Source of the DNA: Mycobacteroides chelonae
Lineage (GTDB): Bacteria > Actinomycetota > Actinomycetes > Mycobacteriales > Mycobacteriaceae
NCBI RefSeq assembly: GCF_016767715.1
Contig: NZ_CP050145.1
Span: forward strand, 2,170,001-2,234,000
Reading direction: 5' to 3'
Length of the DNA stretch: 64,000 nt
Part shown: piece after piece, positions 26,268-35,358 of the stretch
Layout of the letters: the number at the start of each line of letters is the position of its first letter
How positions within the stretch are numbered: the first letter of the stretch is position 1
Made by a program: the position numbers and the translations under genes
Notes under the pieces: generated by a model
Told to the model about the DNA's origin: nothing
Databases searched by the model: none
The model's input: only the letters and a program-made list of their open reading frames with translations

Positions 26268-27092
26268 TCAGAATGCGTAGCGGTGATACTGCGCCATGTA
26301 CCGCAGCGTCGGCGATACCGACATCGCCTTGGCGAGAAGCCGATACGCGGTCCTGGTCTGTTGGAAGGTCGCCGAATCGAAGGGTGACTCCCACTCGAGG
26401 AGCTGCAGCTTGGGGATCTCGCGAATAATGTCTTCGGGACCGTCGATGCCCCAATACAGGGTCGCCCCCGAGCGTCGCACCACCGCGTTCGACCACTGCG
26501 TCTTGATGCCGAACCTGTTGAACGCATCGAATTGCAGTTCCCCGTAGGGAAAGTGATCGACAATCCGGCGAAACAGGGCGATGCCGTCGGCCTGCGTGAG
26601 ATACATGGTGAGCCCCTCTCCGATTGCGAGCACCGGGCGGTCGCCCCGAATGTGCGCGAGCCATGCCGGATCGGTCACCGATGCGGACACGACGTGATAG
26701 TTATCGCGTGTCGGATAGAGCTGGCTGCGCAGCGCCGCCACGTCGGGGTAATCGATGTCGTACCACTGGACTCCCGCGCCGGGGTTCAGCCGGAAATACC
26801 GGCCGTCGAGACCGCAGCCCAGATGCAGCACCACGGCCTCGGCGTGCCTGGACAGAAAGGCGCGCGCCCAGCCGTCGAAATGTGCGGAACGGGTGGTGAC
26901 GGCCGGTGACCTACCCGCGGTGATGGTCGTCTTGGACCAGTCGTAGTCGATGCGGTCGGCGATGTCACGGGCCAGCCGGTCGCCGAGGATCGGCTTCGGC
27001 AGATCGGCATCCAATGCCTTGGCGTAGAACGTCGCCAGCATGGTCTGCGGTGCTCCGCTGAGGTCGACATGGATCTTCTCTGGGCGGCTCAT
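26268..27092 (-). CDS. Class I SAM-dependent methyltransferase (PPM/LCMT-like O-methyltransferase)
   Basis: The 274-residue product resembles O-methyltransferases annotated as involved in polyketide biosynthesis. The SAM site is VVLHLGCGLDGRY with acidic partner WYDIDYPDV. VLAIGEGLTMYLT matches the family's third motif. It converges on the aminotransferase gene, so it is not in the SigL operon but could tailor its product. This is weak inference from position. It is divergent from dop with a 92-bp gap. Confidence 0.75.
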   Translation of the reverse strand: MSRPEKIHVDLSGAPQTMLATFYAKALDADLPKPILGDRLARDIADRIDYDWSKTTITAGRSPAVTTRSAHFDGWARAFLSRHAEAVVLHLGCGLDGRYFRLNPGAGVQWYDIDYPDVAALRSQLYPTRDNYHVVSASVTDPAWLAHIRGDRPVLAIGEGLTMYLTQADGIALFRRIVDHFPYGELQFDAFNRFGIKTQWSNAVVRRSGATLYWGIDGPEDIIREIPKLQLLEWESPFDSATFQQTRTAYRLLAKAMSVSPTLRYMAQYHRYAF

Positions 27093-27171
27093 GAATCCGA
27101 CGCTAATGCGGATTCCGCGGCGCGCAGAGCAGTCTGAACAGTCCCCGGCGTGGTGTTCAGCCCCAACTCTC

Positions 27172-27177
27172 TAGGCT
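27172..27177 (+). promoter_or_regulatory. -10 box of dop
   Basis: TAGGCT (TANNNT) predicts a transcription start at 27184, one base before the ATG, so dop is probably leaderless. The identical hexamer precedes pup (28733-28738) and pafA (39820-39825). Confidence 0.55.
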
Positions 27178-27184
27178 GAGCGTC

Positions 27185-28681
27185 ATGCAACGGATCATCG
27201 GTACCGAGGTTGAATACGGCATTTCGTCTCCTACGGACCCCGCCGCCAACCCGATCCTCACCTCCACGCAGGCAGTGCTGGCGTACGCCGCGGCCTCGGG
27301 GATCCAGCGCGCCAAGCGCACCCGGTGGGATTACGAGGTGGAGTCGCCGCTGCGTGATGCCCGTGGATTCGACCTGGGGCGCACCACCGGTCCGGCTCCT
27401 ATCGTCGATGCCGACGAGGTAGGGGCGGCCAACATGATCCTCACCAACGGTGCCCGCCTGTACGTCGATCACGCCCACCCGGAGTATTCGGCGCCCGAAT
27501 GCACCAATCCGCTCGACGCGGTGATCTGGGATAAGGCCGGTGAACGCGTGATGGAGGCCGCCGCCCGCCACGTCGCCAGCGTGCCCGGCGCCGCGCGGCT
27601 GCAGCTGTACAAGAACAACATCGACGGTAAGGGTGCCTCCTACGGCACCCACGAGAACTACCTGATGGACCGTCAGACGCCGTTCTCGGCGATCATCGCG
27701 GGCCTGACGCCGTTCTTCGTGTCGCGCCAGGTGGTCACGGGTTCCGGCCGGGTGGGAATCGGGCCCTCCGGCGACGACTCGGGCTTTCAGTTGTCGCAGC
27801 GTGCCGACTACATCGAAGTAGAGGTCGGTCTGGAAACCACGCTCAAGCGCGGCATCATCAACACCCGCGACGAGCCGCATGCCGACGCCGACAAGTACCG
27901 GCGCTTGCACGTCATCATCGGTGACGCCAACCTTGCCGAGACCTCGACGTTCCTGAAGGTGGGTACCACCTCGCTGGTACTCGACCTGATCGAATCCGGG
28001 GCCGATCTCTCGGACCTGGCCCTGGCGCGGCCGGTGTACGCGGTGCACGTGATCAGTCGTGATCCGTCGCTGCGGGCCACCGTGGCGCTTGCGGACGGCC
28101 GAGAGCTGACAGGCCTTGCACTGCAACGTATTTACTTGGAGCGGGTGGCTGAGTTGGTCGCCTCCCGCGACCCGGATCCGCAGGCCGATCACGTGCTGCA
28201 GGTGTGGGCCAAGGTTCTCGATCTGCTGGAGCGCGATCCGATGGAATGCGCCGACCTGCTGGACTGGCCCGCCAAGCTGCGGCTGCTGGAAGGATTCCGG
28301 CAACGCGAGAATCTGAGCTGGTCGGCACCGCGTCTGCATCTGGTCGACCTGCAGTACTCCGATGTGCGCCTGGACAAGGGGCTCTACAACCGGCTGGTGG
28401 CCCGCGGGTCCATGCAGCGGATGGTCACCGAGCAACAGGTGCTGGACGCGGTCACGCGGCCCCCGTCGGATACCCGCGCCTACTTCCGGGGCGAGTGCCT
28501 GCGCCGCTTCGGCGCCGACATTGCCGCCGCCAGCTGGGACTCGGTGATCTTCGACCTGGGTGGGGATTCGCTTGTCAGGATTCCAACGCTGGAGCCGCTG
28601 CGCGGGAGCAAGAGCCACGTGGGCTCGCTGCTGGATTCGGTCGATTCGGCTGCTGAACTGGTCGATCAGCTCACCACGTAA
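27185..28681 (+). CDS. dop: Pup deamidase/depupylase Dop
   Basis: The 498-residue enzyme belongs to the glutamine-synthetase-like Pup ligase family. It converts the C-terminal Gln of Pup to Glu, making it ligatable, and also removes Pup from proteins. The N-terminal Glu residues in GTEVEYGIS bind Mg-ATP. The catalytic Asp is in [36 protein letters not shown] is shared with PafA. The residues about 40-80 include the Dop-loop insertion that PafA lacks. The length is normal. It lies immediately upstream of pup. Confidence 0.97.
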   Translation: MQRIIGTEVEYGISSPTDPAANPILTSTQAVLAYAAASGIQRAKRTRWDYEVESPLRDARGFDLGRTTGPAPIVDADEVGAANMILTNGARLYVDHAHPEYSAPECTNPLDAVIWDKAGERVMEAAARHVASVPGAARLQLYKNNIDGKGASYGTHENYLMDRQTPFSAIIAGLTPFFVSRQVVTGSGRVGIGPSGDDSGFQLSQRADYIEVEVGLETTLKRGIINTRDEPHADADKYRRLHVIIGDANLAETSTFLKVGTTSLVLDLIESGADLSDLALARPVYAVHVISRDPSLRATVALADGRELTGLALQRIYLERVAELVASRDPDPQADHVLQVWAKVLDLLERDPMECADLLDWPAKLRLLEGFRQRENLSWSAPRLHLVDLQYSDVRLDKGLYNRLVARGSMQRMVTEQQVLDAVTRPPSDTRAYFRGECLRRFGADIAAASWDSVIFDLGGDSLVRIPTLEPLRGSKSHVGSLLDSVDSAAELVDQLTT

Positions 28682-28732
28682 CGGGTTCGGCGACGCACGC
28701 CCGTGAAACGTCACACCGTGGGCGCTGCCCGG

Positions 28733-28738
28733 TAGGCT
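28733..28738 (+). promoter_or_regulatory. -10 box of the pup-prcB-prcA operon
   Basis: TAGGCT predicts transcription from about 28745, leaving a short leader with AGGAGG (28761-28766) before the pup ATG. Confidence 0.5.
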
Positions 28739-28771
28739 GAACAGAACCGACCTAGCAGTCAGGAGGCAGCG

Positions 28772-28966
28772 ATGGCGCAGGAGCAGACCAAGCGCGGTGG
28801 TGGCGGTGACGAGGACGATGTCACCGACCTGGGAGGACCGGCCGGGCAGGAGCGCCGCGAAAAGCTGGCGGAGGACACCGACGATTTGCTCGATGAGATC
28901 GATGACGTGCTGGAAGAGAACGCCGAGGACTTCGTGCGGGCGTACGTCCAAAAGGGTGGCCAGTGA
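28772..28966 (+). CDS. pup: Prokaryotic ubiquitin-like protein Pup
   Basis: The 64-residue intrinsically disordered tag is rich in Glu and Asp. The middle ([20 protein letters not shown]) folds onto the Mpa coiled coil. The C-terminus is YVQKGGQ, ending in Gln, so it must be deamidated by Dop before PafA can attach it to substrate lysines. The ATG follows AGGAGG by 5 bp. Its stop overlaps the prcB start. Confidence 0.98.
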   Translation: MAQEQTKRGGGGDEDDVTDLGGPAGQERREKLAEDTDDLLDEIDDVLEENAEDFVRAYVQKGGQ

Positions 28967-29811
28967 TCTGGCGCGATGATTCGATCGCGCCCCAGCAGTT
29001 CACCCGACACTCGCACCTTTCCTCGTTCTCCGAGTACCTGAGGATTCAGGCCCCGGAGTTGCTTCCGGCACTCGGAAAGGCATCAGGTGACGTGATCACG
29101 AACCTGCCGCACGGCACGACCATCGTGGCGCTCACGTACCGCGGTGGAGTTCTGATCGCCGGTGACCGGCGCGCCACCCAGGGCAACTACATCGCGAACC
29201 GCGATATCGACAAGGTGCAGATAACCGACAACTACTCGGCGACCGGTATCGCGGGAACCGCTGCGATCGCCGTCGAGTTCGCGCGGTTGTATGCCGTCGA
29301 ATTGGAGCACTACGAGAAGCTCGAAGGTGTGCCCCTGACCTTCAACGGTAAGGCCAATCGGCTCTCGGCCTTGGTGCGTGGCAACCTCGCCGCGGCCATG
29401 CAGGGGCTGGTGGCGGTGCCGCTGCTGGTGGGCTACGACATCGACGACCCCAACGGTGAAACCGCTGGGCGCATCGTGTCTTTCGATGTCGCGGGCGGTT
29501 GGCACGTCGAGAGTGACGGATACCAGGCGGTGGGTTCTGGTTCGGTGTTCGCCAAATCATCGATCAAGAAGCTCTACAAGTCTGGCGGCGACGCACTGGG
29601 TGCGCTGGCGGTGGCGGTAGAGGCGCTGTACGACGCCGCCGAGGACGATTCGGCAACGGGCGGACCGGATCTGGTGCGCCGGGTGTTCCCGACGGCCATT
29701 CGGATCGATTCCGGCGGAGCGATCCGGGTGCCCGAGGCCGATATCGAAAGCATTGCGCGCGAGGTCATCCAGAAGCGGACCGAAGCGGCCGAAAGTGGTG
29801 ATCCCTCATGA
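28963..29811 (+). CDS. prcB: 20S proteasome beta subunit PrcB
   Basis: The 282-residue precursor is the catalytic proteasome subunit. The propeptide is cut at [11 protein letters not shown], exposing Thr52 as the nucleophile. Downstream are [14 protein letters not shown], with the usual Asp, and the Lys-containing NRDIDKVQI. The N-terminal propeptide of 51 residues is normal for actinobacteria and prevents premature activity. GTG 28963 overlaps the pup stop, and the end overlaps the prcA start. Confidence 0.97.
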   Translation: MIWRDDSIAPQQFTRHSHLSSFSEYLRIQAPELLPALGKASGDVITNLPHGTTIVALTYRGGVLIAGDRRATQGNYIANRDIDKVQITDNYSATGIAGTAAIAVEFARLYAVELEHYEKLEGVPLTFNGKANRLSALVRGNLAAAMQGLVAVPLLVGYDIDDPNGETAGRIVSFDVAGGWHVESDGYQAVGSGSVFAKSSIKKLYKSGGDALGALAVAVEALYDAAEDDSATGGPDLVRRVFPTAIRIDSGGAIRVPEADIESIAREVIQKRTEAAESGDPS

Positions 29812-30599
29812 CCTTTCCGTATTACGCCTCGGTCGAGCAGCTCATGCGCGACCGTTCGGAGTTGGCGCGCAAGGGAATCAGCCGCGGTCGTTCGGTCGTG
29901 GCGCTCACCTATGCAGACGGCGTTTTATTTGTCGCCGAGAACCCGTCCAACTCGCTGCAGAAGGTCAGCGAGGTGTACGACCGGGTGGGTTTCGCCGCCG
30001 TCGGTAAATTCAACGAGTTCGACCGACTGCGCCGCGGTGGTATTCAGTGGGCCGATATGCGCGGCTATGCCTATGACCGCCGCGACGTGAGTGGACGGCA
30101 GCTGGCCAATATCTACGCCGAGGCGCTTGGCACCATCTTCAACGAGCAGGCCAAACCGTATGAGGTGGAGCTGTGTGTCGGTGAGGTGGCTCATCACGGC
30201 CGGGACACCCAGCCGGTGCTGTACCGGATCACCTACGACGGCTCGATTGCCGATGAGCCGCATTGGGTGGTCATGGGCGGTAACACCGAGCCGGTGATCA
30301 ACTCGCTCAAGGAGAGCTACGCCGAGGGCGCCACGCTGAAGGACGCGGTCGGTTTCGCGGTGAAGGCACTGCAGGCAGGGACGGCCGGCGCCAACGGTTC
30401 GGAGGGCCGGGCGCTGGGCGGACTTGAGGTGGCGGTGCTGGAACAGAGCCGTCCCCGCAGAGCCTTCCGCCGGATCAAGGGCGCCGCGCTGGAAGCGCTT
30501 CTGCCCGAGGACTTCTCCCCGGGGGAGATCGAGGGCGGCGGCGATCCGGGCCCCGAGGCCGGTGATTCCAAAGACTCCAAGGATTCCAAGGACAGTTAG
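29808..30599 (+). CDS. prcA: 20S proteasome alpha subunit PrcA
   Basis: The 263-residue alpha subunit forms the outer heptameric rings of the core particle. The N-terminal segment ([19 protein letters not shown]) gates the pore. It lacks a catalytic Thr, as expected. The conserved fold continues through [20 protein letters not shown]. The C-terminal tail is a low-complexity acidic stretch ending in three SKD repeats, longer than needed for the fold and probably disordered. It is translationally coupled to prcB by a 4-bp overlap. Confidence 0.97.
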   Translation: MTFPYYASVEQLMRDRSELARKGISRGRSVVALTYADGVLFVAENPSNSLQKVSEVYDRVGFAAVGKFNEFDRLRRGGIQWADMRGYAYDRRDVSGRQLANIYAEALGTIFNEQAKPYEVELCVGEVAHHGRDTQPVLYRITYDGSIADEPHWVVMGGNTEPVINSLKESYAEGATLKDAVGFAVKALQAGTAGANGSEGRALGGLEVAVLEQSRPRRAFRRIKGAALEALLPEDFSPGEIEGGGDPGPEAGDSKDSKDSKDS

Positions 30600-30735
30600 C
30601 TCGCACGCGTTTGGCGTCCTGAGCGGATAACACCGCGTCCCGGAAGTTATCCACAGCCTGAAATCGGCGGAACCGTGAGCGGTCGTCGGTGGTCGTACCT
30701 GTATCGAACCCGTTTCGTCTCAGGTAGGAGCAGTC
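30600..30735. other. Intergenic region after prcA with a single consensus DnaA box
   Basis: This 136-bp gap contains TTATCCACA at 30647-30655, a perfect DnaA-box nonamer, but only one copy. It also holds the promoter of the following gene and a GTAGGAG ribosome site at 30725-30731. There is no AT-rich unwinding element and no second box, so it is not an origin. Confidence 0.4.
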
Positions 30736-31098
30736 ATGTCCGTCACCACCGACAAAGACACATACATCGATCTTGCGACGCTGCGACTGGCAGATGGCGC
30801 CTGTGAGGAGCTGGCCGCGCGCTGCGAGCTGCTACGGAGCGCTTTTGCGGGCGCCATCGCGCGCCTGGATACCATCGCACCCGCAGGCCATACGATCTTC
30901 GGCGACTGTGCGGAGGGCCGGGGGTGGTACCAGGTGGTTCATGACGCCGTCCGGGCACCCGAGGGATCGCTCACCGCCGTTCTCGAACAGCATCGATCCG
31001 TACTTACCGAGTTCGCCGAAACATTCCGGCGCATCGGCGACGCCTACCGCGATATCGACACGAACTCTGCCGATTGCTCCCGGAAAGCGGGGCGGTGA
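30736..31098 (+). CDS. EspC-like small helical protein with YxxxD motif (putative T7SS substrate)
   Basis: The 120-residue product is almost all helix-forming, with a possible turn near PAGHTIFGDCAEGRGW. The second helical half ends in AYRDID, giving Tyr104 to Asp108, the YxxxD/E export motif of type VII secretion substrates, located at the end of a helix as in EspC and PE proteins. The pattern of a long helix, a loop and a second helix with a C-terminal YxxxD resembles the EspC family. The next gene begins 1 bp after its stop and encodes a WxG-containing partner. No ESX machinery lies in the window. This assignment rests on motif and context only. Confidence 0.55.
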   Translation: MSVTTDKDTYIDLATLRLADGACEELAARCELLRSAFAGAIARLDTIAPAGHTIFGDCAEGRGWYQVVHDAVRAPEGSLTAVLEQHRSVLTEFAETFRRIGDAYRDIDTNSADCSRKAGR

Positions 31099-31099
31099 G

Positions 31100-32293
31100 A
31101 TGACCGGCGCAGTGCGGCCCGATGAATGGCACGGCGACAAATGGAGCCACGAATCGATCATGGACCTGCAGGCGCGGATGGAGCCCGACGGTATCAAGCG
31201 CATCGCCGGCGAATGGACGAGCACTCTGAGCAAGCTCGATTCGCTGCTCACCGCATTTCTCGAGGACGTCACGGCGATGATCGGCGAGAGCTGGAGCGGC
31301 GCAGGGGCGCGGGAGGCGCTGAGCACCATGCGGGCGTACGTGGAGAACTCGCGGGTGGCACTCGGAGAGGCCACCACCCTGTCCACCGGTCTGGGCGTGC
31401 TGGCTCACGCGACGGGTCAATTACAGCGGCAGGTCGTGGCCCCGAGTACCGGCGCCCCAGTGGGTCGGCTGGGCGTGCCGGTCGGTTGGAGAGCCTCGGT
31501 CACCGATGACCTCGATCTGTGGGAACGAGCGTTGGAGCAGGTGCGCACCGTGTACAGCGGTCCGGCGGTACAGGCCGGAAATGCGGTGGCCCAACTGGTC
31601 GGCCCCCGGGAACGACTTCGTTTCGGATCCGGCCCCGGTCTGGGAGCGGCAGGCGACTCGTCGCGGGACGAACAGGCCGAGAGGGCCGGGGACTTCCTGG
31701 CGCGGTGGGCGTTGGGGGAGCCGGAGACGGACCCGCAGCAGACGATGCCTCAGGGCGGTGCCGGTATGCCGTTGCAGGTACCCCTCATGGTGGCGGGAAT
31801 GCCGGGTAATCCCTTTCCGGGCAATGATTTCGGGTCCAGGCAGAAATCCGGATCGGGGGTGGACGAGCTCGGTGAAGACGATGTCTACGCGCAGCAGAAC
31901 TGGATGCGTGATCCGCTCTGGCATGAGAACCCAACCCGCAGCGCCGGGTTCGAATCGGCGACACCCGCGAGTCGTCAGCCGCTTACCCCGGACCGGATAC
32001 CGCCGCTCGGTGCGGGAGCAACGCCGGCGAGTACCGGCGGCATCGGTGCGGGGGCTGCGATCCGGCCATGGGGTGCGATGATGCCGATGATGGGTGCGTA
32101 TCCGTCGCACACGAACCAGCGGCGCGGGGACGAAAACGAGCACTACAGCCCGGGATATCTCGTCAATGGCGAGAACACCCGCGAGCTGCTGGGGGAGTTG
32201 CCCAAGGGCTCGGCCCCGGTTATCGGTTTGTGGGAGCACGAGGCCGACGACGATCTCGGACCACCGCCCCGTCGCGGGTTTCGTTCGCGTTGA
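31100..32293 (+). CDS. WxG-containing Gly/Pro-rich protein (PPE/EspA-like), partner of the YxxxD protein
   Basis: The N-terminal part of the 397-residue product (about residues 1-110) is helical with the turn motif W65-S-G67 (IGESWSGAGAREALSTM), as in WXG100 and PPE proteins. A longer middle region follows. The C-terminal half (about 190-397) is rich in Gly, Pro, Ala and Met and probably disordered, with segments such as GMPLQVPLMVAGMPGNPFPG. Together with the upstream YxxxD protein it fits a heterodimeric T7SS substrate, with one chain bringing WxG and the other YxxxD. It sits next to prcA, where M. tuberculosis has the PPE36/PE22 genes. It lacks the Pro-Pro-Glu N-terminus, so it is not a canonical PPE. 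Confidence 0.55.
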   Translation: MTGAVRPDEWHGDKWSHESIMDLQARMEPDGIKRIAGEWTSTLSKLDSLLTAFLEDVTAMIGESWSGAGAREALSTMRAYVENSRVALGEATTLSTGLGVLAHATGQLQRQVVAPSTGAPVGRLGVPVGWRASVTDDLDLWERALEQVRTVYSGPAVQAGNAVAQLVGPRERLRFGSGPGLGAAGDSSRDEQAERAGDFLARWALGEPETDPQQTMPQGGAGMPLQVPLMVAGMPGNPFPGNDFGSRQKSGSGVDELGEDDVYAQQNWMRDPLWHENPTRSAGFESATPASRQPLTPDRIPPLGAGATPASTGGIGAGAAIRPWGAMMPMMGAYPSHTNQRRGDENEHYSPGYLVNGENTRELLGELPKGSAPVIGLWEHEADDDLGPPPRRGFRSR

Positions 32294-32294
32294 G

Positions 32295-32314
32295 CCGGAC
32301 CCTTGAGTGTCCGG
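32295..32314 (+). terminator. Possible terminator hairpin after the WxG gene
   Basis: CCGGAC (32295-32300) pairs with GTCCGG (32309-32314) around an 8-nt loop, followed by GTTTG. It starts 2 bp after the stop codon. The stem is short, so confidence is low. Confidence 0.35.
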
Positions 32315-32321
32315 GTTTGCG

Positions 32322-32337
32322 CCGGTATCAATACCGG
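32322..32337. promoter_or_regulatory. Candidate operator upstream of the ABC transporter
   Basis: CCGGTAT (32322-32328) and ATACCGG (32331-32337) form a perfect 7-bp palindrome around CA, 81 bp before the permease start. It is the only strong palindrome in this promoter region, and no regulator gene is adjacent. Confidence 0.5.
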
Positions 32338-32418
32338 GTGCCTTCGACACCCTCTGCTGATAGCTGCTGTTGTCTGACGCCGTCCCATCGCGCCTAGCCA
32401 CAGAAAGCCATTCGCATA

Positions 32419-33285
32419 GTGTCTGTATTCGTCGACATAGTTCCCCCCGAAGAGTTGCCCGCCGAATCGAAGGAAGCAGCCCCGCGCCCGTCGCAGTGGC
32501 GCCGCCGGTTGACCAGCGCTGCTCTGCCGCTGCTCTCGGTGGTCGTGTTCGTCGGCATCTGGCAGCTGGCCGCGGTGAGCGGCATTTGGAACCAGACCTT
32601 CGTGCCGTATCCGAGTAGCGTGTGGCACGCGTTCATCGAGGTCTCCACCAACCATGACGGCGTGCATGGATACGGTGGCTACCTGCTGGCCGAACATCTG
32701 TATATGACGCTGCGCCGCTTGCTTTTCGGTGTCATCATCGGCGTTACCGGTGGCGTGCTGCTGGGCCTGGTCATGGGATCGGTCGGCTGGGTGCGCAGCG
32801 TGCTCGAGCCGTGGCTGACATTCCTGCGCACGCTGCCGCCGTTGGCGTACTTCTTCCTGTTGGTCATTTGGCTGGGCATCGACGAGGCCCCCAAGATCAC
32901 GCTGCTCGCGTTGGCGGCGCTGCCACCGGCCGCGGTCGCCACCACCGCCGCCGTGGTGGCCGCACCGGTCGGGCTGGTGGAGGCCGCCCGCGCCCTGGGC
33001 GCCACCCGCTGGCAGGTGACCCGTGACGTTGTCATCCCCGCGGCGCTGCCGGAGACATTCACCGGAGTACGGCTCGCGGTGGGCATGGCGTACTCCTCGG
33101 TGGTCGCCGCCGAATTGTTCAACGGCATACCCGGAATCGGCGGTCTGGTGAAAGACGCGAGCAACTACAACAACACGCCTGTGGTACTCGTCGGAATCTT
33201 TTCGATCGGGATCTCGGGACTGATCATCGACGCGGCGCTGCGGGCTGTGGAGCGCCGTGCGGTGCCGTGGAGGGGAAAGGTATGA
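32419..33285 (+). CDS. ABC transporter permease, sulfonate/nitrate/taurine type (SsuC-like)
   Basis: The 288-residue membrane protein has about six helices and the BPD_transp_1 domain. The EAA loop that docks on the ATPase reads EAARALGATRWQVTRDVVIP. It forms the channel for aliphatic sulfonates, taurine, nitrate or a related solute. Gene order is permease, binding protein, ATPase, with 4-bp and 17-bp overlaps, so all three are co-translated. No sulfonate monooxygenase gene is nearby, leaving the substrate open. Confidence 0.85.
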   Translation: MSVFVDIVPPEELPAESKEAAPRPSQWRRRLTSAALPLLSVVVFVGIWQLAAVSGIWNQTFVPYPSSVWHAFIEVSTNHDGVHGYGGYLLAEHLYMTLRRLLFGVIIGVTGGVLLGLVMGSVGWVRSVLEPWLTFLRTLPPLAYFFLLVIWLGIDEAPKITLLALAALPPAAVATTAAVVAAPVGLVEAARALGATRWQVTRDVVIPAALPETFTGVRLAVGMAYSSVVAAELFNGIPGIGGLVKDASNYNNTPVVLVGIFSIGISGLIIDAALRAVERRAVPWRGKV

Positions 33286-34310
33286 GAGCGGGCCGAATCG
33301 CGGCGGCGCTGATGGTGGCGATCGGGCTCCTGTCCGGATGCGCCATCGACCACTCAGGCCTGCAGGATGGTAAACCGACCATCCGCATCGGGTATCAGAA
33401 CTTCCCCAGCGGCGACCTCGTGGTCAAGCAAAACCGTTGGCTGGAAACGGCTTTACCCGATTACAACATCAAGTGGACGCGGTTCGACTCCGGTGCCGAT
33501 GTCAACACGGCATTCATCGCCAGGGAGCTGGACTTCGGGTCGCTGGGCTCAAGTCCCTTCGCGCGGGGATTGTCGGCGCCCTTGAACATCCCGTACCGGG
33601 TGGCCTTCGTTCTCGATGTCGCGGGTGACAACGAGGCCCTGGTGGCCAGTAATCGCAGCGGTGTCACGACGATCGCGGGCCTGCGGGGCAAGCGCGTGGG
33701 TACCCCCTTTGCCTCCACCGCCCACTACAGCCTGTTGGCGGCATTGGCTCAGAACGGACTGTCCGCCAAGGATGTTCAGCTCGTGGATCTGCAGCCACAA
33801 GCCGCGCTGGCCGCCTTCGACCGTGGTGACGTGGACGCCGTCTACACCTGGTTGCCCACGGTGGACCAGGTGCGCAAGAACGGTAGGGATCTCATCACCA
33901 GCCGGCAGCTGGCCCAGGGGAGTAAACCCACCCTGGACTTGGCGGCCGTGGCCAACGTCTTCTCCGACGCGCACCCGGAGATCGTCGACGTGTGGCGCCA
34001 GCAGCAGGCACGGGCGCTGCGACTCATTCATGACGATCCGAGTGCGGCGGCCAAGGCCATCGCCGCCGAGAACGGGCTCACTCCACAAGAGGTGGCGGGC
34101 CAGCTCAAGCAGGGGATCTACTTGACTCCCGGTGAGGTCGCGTCTCCGAAATGGCTTGGTGAACAGGGAAAGCCGGGCCATATCGCCGTGGACCTGCAGA
34201 GTGCGTCACAGTTCCTGGCCGAACAGAAGCAGATCCCCGCTGCGGCGCCACTGTCGACATTCGAGAATGCCGTCTACACGAAAGGCCTACCCGGTGTCAT
34301 TGGCAAATGA
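33282..34310 (+). CDS. ABC transporter substrate-binding lipoprotein (SsuA/TauA/NMT1-like)
   Basis: The 342-residue lipoprotein has signal MRAGRIAAALMVAIG and lipobox LSGC with Cys20. The mature part starts with IRIGYQNFPSGDLVVKQ and continues through DFGSLGSSPFARGL and RGKRVGTPFASTAHYSLL, typical of the NMT1/SsuA periplasmic-binding fold that captures sulfonates, nitrate or thiamine precursors. It is anchored outside the plasma membrane. The ATG overlaps the permease stop by 4 bp and follows GGGGAAAGG. Confidence 0.85.
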   Translation: MRAGRIAAALMVAIGLLSGCAIDHSGLQDGKPTIRIGYQNFPSGDLVVKQNRWLETALPDYNIKWTRFDSGADVNTAFIARELDFGSLGSSPFARGLSAPLNIPYRVAFVLDVAGDNEALVASNRSGVTTIAGLRGKRVGTPFASTAHYSLLAALAQNGLSAKDVQLVDLQPQAALAAFDRGDVDAVYTWLPTVDQVRKNGRDLITSRQLAQGSKPTLDLAAVANVFSDAHPEIVDVWRQQQARALRLIHDDPSAAAKAIAAENGLTPQEVAGQLKQGIYLTPGEVASPKWLGEQGKPGHIAVDLQSASQFLAEQKQIPAAAPLSTFENAVYTKGLPGVIGK

Positions 34311-35103
34311 TGTGGAAAGCACTGTCCAGGAAAGCAAAACCGGATCGATAAAGATCAGTGGCGTCACGCACCGCTACGGCAGCGGCGCGGACAGGACCAC
34401 GGCACTGGGCCCGGTGGACCTGACTGTCGATCCGGGGACCTTTCTGGTCTTGGTCGGGGCCTCGGGCTGCGGAAAGAGCACCCTGTTGCGGCTGCTGGCC
34501 GGATTCGAATCACCGAGTGAGGGGGCCGTACAGGTGGCCGGCGATGCGCCCACCCCAGGCATCACCTCCGGAGTCGTCTTTCAGCAGCCACGGCTATTCC
34601 CCTGGCGCACCGTGGGAGGCAACGTCGAGCTCGCCCTGAAGTACGCAAAGGTGCCTCGGGATCGATGGGCGCAGCGCCGGGACGAACTGCTCACCCGGGT
34701 CGGGCTGGAGGGCACCGCGAGTCGGCGCATCTGGGAGATCAGCGGCGGCCAGCAGCAGCGGGTGGCCATCGCCCGGGCCCTCGCCGCGGAGACCCCGCTT
34801 TTCCTCCTGGACGAACCGTTCGCCGCGCTCGACGCACTCACCCGCGAGCGTCTCCAGGAAGATGTCCGGCAGGTCAGTGCCGAGTCGGGCCGCACCACGG
34901 TGTTCGTCACACACAGCGCCGAGGAGGCTGCCTTCCTCGGGTCGCGCATCGTCGTGCTGACCCGCCGCCCGGGGCAAGTGGCACTGGACATTCTGGTGAA
35001 CCTGCCCAGAACCGGCATCGACCCCGACGATCTACGCCGTTCTCCCGAGTACGCCGAACTGCGTACCGAGGTGGGCAAGGCCGTCAAGGCCGCTGCCGCG
35101 TGA
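34294..35103 (+). CDS. ABC transporter ATP-binding protein (SsuB-like)
   Basis: The 269-residue ATPase energises the preceding permease. Walker A is GASGCGKST, the Q-loop VFQQPRLFPWR, the signature SGGQQQR, Walker B LFLLDEPFAALD and the switch His VFVTHSAEEA. The gene starts inside the binding-protein gene at GTG 34294 (17-bp overlap); GTG 34312 is an alternative. Length and motifs are normal for the taurine/sulfonate group. Confidence 0.88.
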   Translation: MSLANDVESTVQESKTGSIKISGVTHRYGSGADRTTALGPVDLTVDPGTFLVLVGASGCGKSTLLRLLAGFESPSEGAVQVAGDAPTPGITSGVVFQQPRLFPWRTVGGNVELALKYAKVPRDRWAQRRDELLTRVGLEGTASRRIWEISGGQQQRVAIARALAAETPLFLLDEPFAALDALTRERLQEDVRQVSAESGRTTVFVTHSAEEAAFLGSRIVVLTRRPGQVALDILVNLPRTGIDPDDLRRSPEYAELRTEVGKAVKAAAA

Positions 35104-35358
35104 CGCGCGCGAACAGTTTGCGGCAGGTCGAACCGACGAGTGTCCGGCCTCGAGTGTGCACGGCTGCGCACCCGTTAACATGGTTGTGCCACAGGGAGAG
35201 CGGACTCGTTACGCAGTGTTATCGGGACGGTGCTGTATCTGGCTGACGCGCGCGGCTAGCATTACTGGCATACGTCACGGGTGGGCGACGAAGCTCACCT
35301 CAGCTGGGCCCTCATCGTGGTGTCCCGTTCTTACTTCTCCTTGTTCTGAGGATCGAAA
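35104..35358. other. Intergenic region upstream of the 61-residue ORF
   Basis: The 255-bp gap contains a TAGCAT -10-like hexamer near 35252 (TANNNT) and a GAGG ribosome site at about 35348-35351 before the small ORF. I see no convincing gene, repeat or RNA structure in the rest. Confidence 0.35.

Noticed and set aside
27089..28951. A 620-codon open frame on the minus strand across dop
   Set aside because: It is the mirror of a highly GC-biased gene, has no recognisable motif, and dop on the plus strand is unambiguous.
30647..30655. A perfect DnaA box TTATCCACA after prcA, as a possible replication origin
   Set aside because: Only one copy, no AT-rich unwinding region, and no dnaA, dnaN or parAB nearby. 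A single nonamer can occur by chance.
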